Source: Scolanthus callimorphus
Lineage: Eukaryota; Cnidaria; Anthozoa; Actiniaria; Edwardsiidae
Reading direction: 5' to 3'
DNA: 64,000 nt
Assembly (NCBI GenBank): GCA_033964015.1
Contig: CM066918.1
Coordinates: 25,999,387 to 26,063,386, forward strand
The translations under genes were made by a program, and so were the position numbers. How positions within the stretch are numbered: the stretch's first letter is position 1; each line of letters begins with the position of its first letter. Under the pieces are notes generated by a model that saw only the letters and a program-made list of their open reading frames with translations, was not told where the DNA came from and did no database searches. This document shows, in pieces, positions 12,601 to 24,600 of this stretch.

Positions 12601-15600
12601 CACCCGTGTCACGCATCTTACCTGCAGTTTCACACTGTGGGTACCCCTCGCTGATATTTATCTCAGTATCCGGTATAACCACACCCGTGTCACGCATCTT
12701 ACCTGCAGTTTCACACTGTGGGTACCCCTCGCTGATATTTATCACGGCGTCCGGTATAACCACACCCGTGTCACGCATCCTACCTGCAGTTTCACACTGT
12801 GGGTACCCCTCGCTGATATTTATCACGGTGTCCGGTATAACCACACCCGTGTCACGATTCACACACATGCACGACATGCCCCGACACTGCATCTCACGGA
12901 AACTGCCGTCATTAGCACATCGCAGGACAGTCCGTCCAGATCGCAGGCGAAGCTTGGAATTTTCCACATACTGCCGCTGACATTTCGTTAGTTGCCCTCC
13001 TAAAGGGAGAAATAGCAAAGAGTTCCAGTGAAAGATACATGGTTTAAAGTGAAATACTTAGTAGCTAATCATTTACAGCGGTATACCGCTCTACGTAACA
13101 TTCTCCGAATTTTGGAACGCAATCCTCTCTCATTCGCTCATTCGCGTGCACGGTTAAAAACCGAATGCAAGAAACCAAGTTAGGGAAAAGCAAAAGAATG
13201 GAGCCAAATTCGAAGGGCGAATTACGGCTTTACATACAGAGCTGGGAAGACTTGATAGACTACTTATCGACCAGGTTCTGCCTTTTTCTTGTAACCTTCA
13301 GGCTCATACAAGGCATAAAAACGTCCTGAAAGATCGTAACGCTATAGTAAATACCGAGGTAGCTTGCCATTTTAATGCCTACAGTTAAAACTCTACGAGC
13401 AACCGCTCTCGTAAAGCGCCCAACTCCGATCTTGCCGAGGTGGTCGGTTACGAGAGCTTCGGCTGCTATGCTATATAGTAGCATGCGAAAGCCGACACCA
13501 CTTATCGCTCGCCGAAAGACTTCCGCAAAGAGGCGTCTGGGCGCTCAAGCCAAACATTCCATACTGATGATGTATTTTGACTCAGATCTGGCCAACAGAA
13601 TTAATACGTGGCCAGTGAAACTGATTTGCACGTTTTTAAAATCTTATTTAAAATTGTGACAAAAATTAAATAACACCTAGTTAAACTGGACGCGTAATTC
13701 GTTTGACCTGATCTGAGTCAGAATACGTCATCAGTATGGAATGTTGCGCTTGAGCACGCAGACGCCTCTTTGCGGGAGTCTCTTTCGGTGAGCACTAGGC
13801 GCGCCCCCTCTCTTCCTCTCCCTTTGCGCTTGCTACGCAGGCTAAGCGCTAGGTGGTGTCTAGGTGGTACGTTCTGATTACATGATAGCAACTCAAGATG
13901 AAAATAAGTATGACGGCGCCGAAAGACTGACTGTCTTCCTGTTTCGTCTATCTGTTCGAGTCTGCTTATTCTTCTCTCTCATTCACGCGCTGCATTTCTT
14001 ACCTAACGTGGGACAGCTTAGTGGCTTCCTGGTCTTTGTACCCATCATCTCAGTTCCGTTACCATCCACACACCAACAGTATCCCGTCCAAGGACTACAC
14101 TGGATTTCCTCGTACATTCCAGTCTTCTTGCATTGAGGTGTGTGCTCCAGCAAGACCTGGCGATTCCTCTTCTCGGACCTCTCCTTTTCGCATGGCATAG
14201 ACGAAACTGGAAAGTAATTATCGCAGTCAAGAAGCAATCTAAAGCGATCGTTATAGCGCTATTCCCTATTTATCAACATTGGCATTGTAATGCGAAGGTG
14301 CCAACCGTAGATTGAAAAAAAACAATAGGTCGGGTCAGGCGCGAGTCTAGTAATGAGGGATCATTGGTCTGGATACAAAATTCTACAGGAGAGCATTTTA
14401 GAAAGCTATACAAACGGATCTTGCCCTACTGCCCTGAATGAGAGCTGCATGTTCCTAACACGGGAAGGAAAGACGTACTGCACATGCATCGAGCCGCTGT
14501 CCGCGTGGAGACGCAGGCAATAACGCGCAAAGTGACTTGTTAGTGGCGCGAACATTTCTACACGCAATTTGTCTTCTTATATCGAGCAAACAATAGGAAA
14601 GTGGCTGACACGGGCTCTTTGAGAACAACTGAAAGGGTCTCTACATTTATCGAATACCTCTTTCTGCAAGTTTCTCTGAACAGTTCGTCTTCATTCTCCC
14701 AGGTACCCTTGTGCCAGGCTCCTCTACGCCGTCCTCGTCCACACAGAAGCAGAAGGATCCGTGACACTGCCTCATCTCGTACCTACCATCATCGGTACAG
14801 CTCGGGATGAATGTGGACGAGCGTCGCCGGCTCATGGCTTGGTTGTATTGTTTGATGCATGGTGTTATATCAGGACTCTGGGCTGTGGACATCATCAGGT
14901 GAAATCCACGTTACTATCAAAACTGTTGTCGGCAATTTTGATTTATGTTTTGTTATCATATAGCTACGATATAACGCGCGCTCTGATTGGTCCAAATCTA
15001 TGCTCTATTACACCGATAAAGTAATGGTTCTCTCCCGCTATATCATGCGGCTCGTGATTTGATAACGTTCTCGTGTCTCTCCCAACATCATGCGTGCTCT
15101 ATTGCGCCGATAAAGTCATATAACGTTGTGCTCTAATGCTTAATTAAAAACCCTAGTATATAAACCCCGGTTTTTCTCCAGTCGAAAGGAAAGCAAAATA
15201 ATCCTTTCCTCATATGAATGTATTCTACGACCAAGAAAACATAGACGTTTTGTATTACGTTATCGGATAGCCTAAGAAGGAATATGTAGGTAAGTTTATA
15301 GGCAAGGCTGTCGATTTTCATAAACATTTTGATGTCAAACTTTTAAAACTGTTCATATACAGCAAGATTTCAAAGACTCATTGTTGCAATCTCTTCCCAT
15401 CTGCTTTGTAATAGGTCCATTAAGCCGCTTTGAAACCTAGACTAGAATTTTACACATACGTTTCGCAAAAATGGTAACTTTGATGAAGTTACCTTTACAC
15501 CTGGTTTCGCAGGCTCTGTACGACTTGAACCTGTTAGCGTTACCACGGCAACCTCCATAAACAAATCTCTCGCAGCGCTTTGTCTTTGTGCTGAAGTACC

Positions 15601-18600
15601 ACCTTGGTATGTAGGCTGAGCAGGGACCTGGCTGCTTGGGTAGAGTACAAATGTTCCCAGCTACAACAAATACGAGAACATAGAGCGGTTTCGTATGACT
15701 GAAAAGTTGCGGACGCGGCGTTTTCGCGGCACGGAACCTGGCCTGCGGTAGATACGGAATGAAATCGCGTAGTCGCGGCACAACACAACTTTGTCGCAGC
15801 ACTTTTACAGACATACGAAGTCTGCTCTATCAAACAATGGCCGACGAAACTTTTCGTTTTTTCATCACTTAACGGCCAAAACGATATCTGGGAATAATTT
15901 AGGAAAGAGGTCAAAACAATGGTACTTTTTAGGTGCCCGATTTTGTCAGGGGAGGCGGGTCGCAGTACCCCACCCCACCCCCTAAATCGGGAGTACCATT
16001 ATTTTGACCTCTCCCTGAACTTATTAGAAAGTGTCAAAAGATCTTATTTTGATAAAAATTTCAGAGAAAATTAGCAAGAAAACGGTGAAATTTTGAGTGG
16101 ACGCAAAGAAATGTTTCTTTGCAAGACAAGCTGTAGCCTGTGAGCAGTGGTTTCCTCGTCTCGAGGAAAACGAGGAAACCACTGCTTGCCGGGTAGACAA
16201 GATGCGATGTTTCGTAGCCACACGGGGAAACATATGCAGGACACATTTAATGTTGCGCGCTACATGTGTCCACCTTAATTGACTCTTGGCAACATAACAT
16301 TACATCACTTACCCCATCTCCCACAGGCATACTGACAGGTCTTTTCACTCTGGAAGTTATTTTCGTTACGACCACAGCCGCTGAACACAAAGTGCTGACA
16401 TGTCAGCGTGACTGAGTCGAAGTACCAGCGGACCTCCTCTTGACGGCAGTAACCATGGCGACGGGGCAACATACAGGCAGCACGTGGGAGCCTTTTGGTG
16501 ATCTCACCGGCGCCGTCGCCATTAACTGGAAGGGAAACAGAAAAGACTAATTCACCGTTTTGGCGCTACTTACACATGGTGTCTGTCACGCTACGATCAC
16601 CAAAATGTACGACCTGCAGTGGCATTAAACGTCTTACAAACCTACGAGTTTTCCGCTGTTTTCCATCTCGATGTTCCTTAGTTTACTCGTGTTTTTCCCA
16701 TGTCTTAAGACAGCCTTTTGAACAATAGTCCCGTTTCGAATTCTCTACTCTACCGCTGAATAGGCATCGACGGCGCATAAATACAGTGGGAGCCTCAGTT
16801 TGAAGCCGAAAAAGTTGTGAATACCGACGTGAAACTAGTGAAGCTTGAATTGAGACAATAGACAAACTTGAGGAAACTTTTCGCACTCGTCGGTATTCAC
16901 AACTCTTTCGACTTCAGAATGAGGCTCCCACTGTATTTATGCACCGTTGATGCCTATCCAGCGGTATAGCGGCGAATTCGAAAATGGACTACGTTGCCAA
17001 TTTAACTGAAGAAGTCACTCAATAATCACTCTAAAGTTCGTATATTTGTGTGGTCTTATTGTGCTATATACGTTATCGGAGACTTGGCGGAGCTCCTAAG
17101 GGCGGGGGGGGGGGGGGGGGGGCAACACCCAAGGGTGGGAGGGTGAGTATGAAACGGAGCACCGCCAGGTCAGTACAGTTAACAATAAGACCTCGAGCCC
17201 GAAAGGGTTACGCGCCTATAGCCCATGAGGTCGCAGGCCGAATGGGCTATTGACCCGTGGCCCTTGAGTGCGAGAGGTCTAATTGTTTTAGTATCACCCA
17301 GAAACCTCGACAAAACGAGAAGCGTCCGCATTGTTTTCATGTTCAAAATCGGCGCTTCCGCTACTAGAGATCTATTGATAATAGAATGGTATGACTAGTT
17401 TTACGGGAAACTAGGTGGTCTGCGTCGGCGGAGACGTGAACATGAACAACAACAACCAAAGGTTGTTGTCTCTTTGCTCCGACGTTGTTGTCTGTCTCTT
17501 TGTCTGTCTCTTTGCTCCGACGAAGGGCTAACGCTCGAAACGTCAGCAAAACACCATTTTTCCACGGCGTTTAACATAAATCTCAACCTTTGGTTGTTGT
17601 TGTTCATATTGATAATAGAGTCCCCTAGTAGCGTAGCCAATCAGAATGCAGCATTGGCAATAGTCAACTAGTTGGGTGATACTAATAGATATTATTAGAG
17701 GCAAACGACAAATTGGCAGTCACATTGTTGATTCTGAACATGTTTCAGCCCTACGTGTGAACGCAGTATTAAAGTCCCTAATAAGATTCGACGCAGAACA
17801 AGATTGACGTATTAACAATGTCTCACTTACACTGTACGGTGACGTTGATAGACGCCTCGGCCACGTTAAATCCGTCATACGCCTCGCACAGGTACACGCC
17901 CTCGTCAGATAACCGGACGTTTGGAATAGACAAGGTGTTCTTGTCTGGGACCATCTGCGGCGGGAGGCTGTCCATTTCTATTTTGGACCACGTAATCGAG
18001 ATGGGCTCCCCCTCGAACGAACACGTGATCTTAGCTGGTTTGTCGACATTTAGTGTAACAGAGGACTTGTGAGAAGAGCTGACCTCGAGCTTCTGTGATC
18101 CTAAAAGATAAACCACGCTAGACACATATTGGGTCTTAAAGGGGACTCAAAATCTCCCTATGCTGGATGATCCAGTGACTCTGCGAAAGCTGGCCAAAGG
18201 TAGGGAAAATAAGCAGTGCTGGATCCTCTAGCAAGCCCCATCCCCTTCCAGATTAATGTATCACTCTTGAGGGAATCGAGACATCTTTGTAAGTTTTGAA
18301 ATATGTTCTTTCTCGCTGCAAAACTGAGACATACTTGAGGCGCTATTCTAGCCCTCCCAGTTGAAAGGGTTATGATTCCGTATGCGCCCTTGTAAAATCT
18401 GGTCAGCGCCGCGCTCCAAATCAACGCGCAGTCTAGGGCAAACCCACTAGAATAAAATAATTCAGCGGAGGTTTTGTTTGGGTCAAAAAGTATTGCAGGC
18501 AAATCTGACTTCCTGTCATTTGGGTCAAAAAGTCTTGCAGGCAAATCTGACTTCCCTGTCATTTGGGTCAAAAAGTCTTGCAGGCAAATCTGACTTCCCT

Positions 18601-21600
18601 GTCATTTGGGTCAAAAAGTCTTGCAGGCAAATCTGACTTCCCTGTCATTCGGGTCACAAAGTTTTGCCCACGCAAACCGAAAAAGCCATACTTTACTTGG
18701 TAAACATGGCCCCGGGTGCTTGACTGTCAGCTTTAGTCCGAGAATGCACGCCGTCCGGTTGAGTAGGCACCCATTCATGTAGGTAAGACCATCACTACAG
18801 CACACTCGGCTCCAGCTCGCGGGGCCGGGACACGACATTGGGCATCGACATCGCGGTAGGTTGGCACTTGTCAGCTCGCATACTTCTCCTGGATACACAC
18901 AACGCACAGGGGCGCACAACGCTAGAAGAAAGGAAGTAAGGCAATATCAACAGTATATAGGCCATGGGCTATGATATAACCTAGAGGAAACCCACAAGCA
19001 TACTATCACGGATCCTGCAGTCTGATTGGTTAATCTATTTACAGTCTATTCTCACTTGGGACCAAAAGTGCTTATATAAGATATCAACTCATTAGCATAA
19101 TCATTAGTTTGTTTGAGATCTCGGCACCAAGTTGGCGTCCCTGGAAGAGGCAACCTAGAAATTCAAAGGGAGGGGGTGTTCAAATTCCAGGGGAAGGGGG
19201 TGTTGTAATGACCTTTGGAAATTCCAGGGGAGGGGGGTCTTCATATGGTACTAGGGTCCTTGACCCCCGGGTGTGGAAAAAATTCGATCAACCTATTAGA
19301 CCTCGGGCCCTTGTGGGCGACAGGCCGCCAGGCCCAATAGTTTTAGTATCACCCAACTAGTTGGACGAGAAAGGTGAACAATTGTCTAAAAAAATATTCA
19401 AAAACCTCGACAAAACGAGAAGCGGCCTACATTGTTTTCATCTTCAAAATCGGCGCTCTCGCTGCTGGTGAGGTCTATTGGTAATAGTCCCCTAGTAGCG
19501 TAGCCAATCAGAATGTAGCATTGGCAATAGTCGTATAGTTGTATACTCAATAGTTGTATACTTACGAGGCGCAGCCGAGTGGGTCCGCAGTGCATTTTGA
19601 CCACTTTATTACGTCATTCCGTGGTATATAAGAGGACATACCACGGAAAATCAGAGGATATTTGTTTTATACCACAACAAAAAAGCAAAAATAAAAAGGC
19701 AAAAGCAGCGCTCGCGCAGCCAAACGGTTTTTTCGTTGCTTCTTTTTAGCGCGCGCGCTGGTGATGGCGCGTTCCGTGGTATGTCCTCTTATGTACCCAC
19801 GGCTGAGAGCCAATCAGAATTCGAGAAACGCGCGCGTTGTGGTATAAATTATCTCATACCACCTCGCTTTAACTCTAAATACGCGAACACCAACAGGGCA
19901 AAGAGCACATTTTTAAATGCACAATGCCATCTTGTTAATAGTTTTTAAAGCCTTGATTTATTTTTTTCTTGTAAATATTACTAATGATTATAGTTTTAGC
20001 ATTGTAAATAATATATTCATAATTCAGCCTATTAGTATTGGCTGCGACGATTATATTGAATAAACTACCTATCTATCTATCTTGTTCAATGCTTTGTCAC
20101 CCAGTGTCTTTTTAGTTTTAGCAGTGTTGTTCTGCAACTGTGTAGAGCATTACGAGAATTACGAGAATTTAAAGAGTACCGTCTTTGCCTGTATTTTGCC
20201 TGAGAGATGTCATTGATGGCAATTTCGTTAAAAGCAAATAGTCCATGTGGAGCTCTGTCAGTCATTGGCTCGAAATAGCTACAAAAGCTATCTCATCAGG
20301 TTCATTGGCGCGCAGCTGTCTGGGTATGTTTTTACTGCACGATCCCCTTCCCTTCCCTCTAAATAATACTTATATCTTATTAGATGTTTTTTTCATGTAA
20401 TACGGCCGGATATTTTACGAGTTGCGGACGTATTTTTCCGAGCCCCACAAGGGTGAGGAAAAATGCGAGCAACGAGTAAATGTCCGCCAGTATTACATGA
20501 AAAAACATCTAATGAGTTATTCATTATACGACGAACAAAACACTTTTTCCATTCTTTTCAAGATTCCCTAGAAAACGTACGTGATTTTTGACTAGCTGCA
20601 TACAATTGGGAAGCCATTCAACTGCGCGCGCGAAACCGGTTCGTATCCTGTTTCCTACAGTGTAATACGGCTTTCAAACCATGTAATACCGCTTTTGCCG
20701 TATATATATATAATACGGCTCCTTATTATATAGACACGAGTGTTTTACTGGGAGATACGACACTCGTAGATCTCGTACGAAGCTACATCCGGGTCCTCAG
20801 TGACATATTTTCCATATCCTCACTAGTGAGGATATCGGTCAAAACAAAAGTGCTTGGAAATCAATTTGGAATATTTTCTCTGGTTTGTCTATATAATAAA
20901 AAGAAAATTACACGGTGGCTTGAAGATATGAGTTTTATTTTCTTGCGCCAAAAACAATATTTTACTCATTCGCTGCGCTCATTCGTAAAATATTGTTCTT
21001 GCCACTCGAAAATAAAACTCATATCTTCGCGCCACCGTGTAATATCCTCTATATATGAGCACTCAATTTTGACCTTATATGGTAAAATGACGTCACAGTC
21101 GTATAATAAAGAAATACCGACAACCGCACGGGATGTTCAATCTAGTTACCAAAGCCGTGTATTTTCTGTGCATGCGTCGCCAAAATTTAGGGTGTGAAGT
21201 ATGACCTGAAACCACCAACCCATTTTTTAAGAAAAGTCCAATTTTTGACTGCAAATATCATGCAAAATAATGACCATAATGAAAAAGTAGGCTCAACATT
21301 GTACTCTATAACACACGGCAAGTACATTTACGCAATAAAATCTGGTGCATCTATATAACCATTCGAGAAAATAAAAGTTGAAAATTCAGTAGGGGGTGGG
21401 GAGGGGTACTTCGTCCCGCCACCCACCACATCCCCAGACAAAATCGGGCACAAAATACGTACCATTGTTTTGACCTCGTCCCTCAACACCCTGTCCCTAC
21501 CCTCACCTCCATGTTTGCCCCCTTTGTTCTCGAAAATTGAATTCGAAATTTGACATATAGATGTTAATTTTTAATTCAGCATAAATTGAAAATCGATATG

Positions 21601-24600
21601 ATTAGCTTGCAAAGTTCATATTTATTTTAGCAAAAGCAATTCTTCCCTTCTCACCCAAGAAAGGATTTGACGATATTTAAAAGATAGATTTGGACTCCTA
21701 AACTACTATATAACGATGAAAGTAACTCTTATTTCTGAAGACCACCAAACAGCTTGCTTCTGGATGGGCAGCCGTTGCTCTTGCTAAAAGTAAATCGCAT
21801 CAGGCGAAAGGCGGAAATAACATACGGGTGTGGAAAAAGGACCGTACAGTTAAATGTGGTAAGAGTTGTTTTATGTTATTTTTTACTTTCTCGAGGAGAC
21901 ACCAGACAGAACATAGAAGAAAACAAGCAAACAAAACAACAGAAAGGAAAGGAAAGGAAAAATAAAAACAAAAACACAAAGCACAAAACAAATATGCATA
22001 TACAATTTCACAACTTTCTTAGGCTGCATTCATTATGTATACTACAGGGGGGCAGAGGATTTTGAGGGGGGATCTCAAAATTTAGGAATTGGAAAAGGGG
22101 GGATGTTAATTTTTTTTCATAACATGAAGGGGGGATGCATATTTTTGGTGAGGTATTATATGTATTTAGACAAGTTTGTGCAGTTTGATAGCAAATGCAG
22201 GAAAGCGCAATTGTTGGACACCGAGTTTGAACCTCCTGAATATTATATCACTTGCACTACTATGCTCATACATTTACCCTCTTTCAACTGATATGTTGAA
22301 AACAGCTGCGAGCTGGGGGGGGGGGGGGGGGGGGAAGCCTTGGTCATTCTTTGTATTTGCTGGGGGGCAAGCAGGTTTTTCCCGAAATGTTGACACTAAA
22401 ATTTTTACTTCTGCCCCCCGCTAGCTACGGCCCTGGTAGCTATTCCCGGCTCTTCTGGGGAACATGTGGCCCTACTTTCCGCATTATCTGGAATCCGTCC
22501 CCAACATAATGTCCCTTTTGTTGATTTCAATCATGGCTTGCTGCTACGTCTCTATTCTCCGCGCGTTTAGAAAACAAGCCAGGCAGTTTGCGCAGCAAGG
22601 CAATGCCAATCAGCCAATCTCGTACCCAGAGCCCGTCATCTTTTGGCCAGCGGCAAAGATTCAGGGCTCTGGGGGAATCGATTTTTTTAAAACCCAGATT
22701 CTGGGTTTCCGGTTTGATTGTTGTATGAAAGTTCGTTACGTTTTTGACCTACCACGCATGCTCACAAATCGGATTCCCCCAGGGCCCTGAATCTTGCCGC
22801 TGGCCAAAAGATGACGGGCTCTGGGTACGAGGTTGCCAATCAGCAACAAAGGAACAGGTCACGTGACAAGAAGCTTGCCAAGACATTGTTGCTTGTGACT
22901 ATCGCGTCAGTCGTCGCGTGGCTTCCTTTTTCAGTGCTAAGATTTATCAACTTCGCAATGCGTTTTTCTTCTATACCCACATTATATGCGACCAAATTAC
23001 TTCACTATGGCAATTCAGTAGTTAATGTGCTTATTTATGCAGTCAGAATAAAGGAATTCAGAAAGGCAGTGTCGCGCTTGCTAGGCAACTGACATCCTTA
23101 GTTATGTGAACTGTTAAACATTCAGGGCCCTCTCGCCATCAGTACCGAACGCTAGTACAAGAGAAGCTAAAGAAAACGAAGATTAAAGGAAAAGTCTGTA
23201 TCTTATGACGTTTGGAGGACACTAAATTGCAAGCATAGCAGTTAAAAATCAACAATACACTTGTATTTTCGTAGCATGCACACGTCTGACCAAATACGCT
23301 CCTGGCCAAATAATGCTCCTGCAGTATGCCACTCAAAAGCATTGTATGTCTTGTATGGCGCATGTAACAATATTAATGTCTACGTATTTGACAATCATGT
23401 AAAACACGTCAAAAAATACCATTGTCGTAGGTAGTGGGGGGAGGGGGAGCAGAGGGGTACAGTTGCCCCCTAGCGAAGTAAAATGTTTAGTATCAACACG
23501 TGGGGAAAAACCTAGAAAAAACTGTCCCCCAGCAAAAACAAAGGATGACCAAGGCCCCCCCCCCCCCCCCCAGACAATTAGTTCTAGCTACCTATTTAGT
23601 TCATTTAGTTAATTTACCTGCTTTGGCTTCCTTCCGAGACACTAGGACTTCCGGATGTGGGTTACACGTACTCTCGTGCATGCAACATCTGTAAACCAAA
23701 ACACGTCAACCATTTGTTTGATTAGCTTTAAGGCACATTAGGCTTTTTCGTCATTTTCCCTTTTATCCGTGTTCCTTCCTAATTTTTCATTTTGCTGGAG
23801 GTCGTCCTTTCTCGATTTATGAGTTTATTTTCACCTCTAGATAAGTCGAATGCTATTTGAAGTCCGGGGGGGGGGGGGGGACTCGGGGATGATCGTCGGA
23901 AATTTTCAGTTTCACCCCTAAAAGATACCAAACATGGCGGGCCATGGCGTGGCTCAAACAATTTATTACCCTAAAAGATACCCTAAAAGATGAGTCAGCC
24001 CGTGAATTGATTAATAGAAAACGACAACCGTTGACTTTCTAGATATGAACAAGGGGTGGACCCCAAAAATAATCCGAGCAAGGCCAATCCTTCAAACAAA
24101 ATCATACAAAGTCCGGAAATAAATTCGTGTACAACCTGATCCCCAGAAAACAATTCATACGCAAAAAATTGCCAGGTCCCCTCCCCAAAGTCCATGCGAG
24201 ATAAAGAGGAAAATGGACAACTGACTTTACTTTGTGTTATCTTTCCTGTAGCAGAACTTGGTTTCAAGTGGTCTGCAATTTCTGTCATTCCTCTGGCGCT
24301 GAAGAGTTGCTGGATCTTCAGGGCAGTCGGACTCTGCAAGGAAAGATAATGCCAACTATAGTTCAAATTTCACATACAGTAAGACCAAATCCACCTAGCC
24401 AATCACAGCCAAAATGAAACCACTATCACTCGTTGAACACGTGACGGGTTTCTTAGCAAAGCTAAGTACAAAGAACAATCATGCGGTGAGCACGTGATCA
24501 CTAAACGCACAATGCACTGCCAATTTAGTTTTGACGAATAATCCTTTGCGCGCCGTTAGGTGAAATCAACTGGAACATATCAGCTATTTAGATTGGCCAG

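Noticed and set aside
12131..12853. CRISPR-like array
   Set aside because: The repeat is continuous without spacers, lies in a eukaryotic exon and encodes part of a Tg1 domain.
12105..12991. Plus-strand frames of 110-188 residues with repeated SHCGYPSL
   Set aside because: Antisense shadow of the 81-bp junction repeat in Tg1 exon 14.
18158..18571. Minus-strand open frame of 137 residues
   Set aside because: Covers the 43-bp tandem repeat and intron sequence; no domain or splice support.
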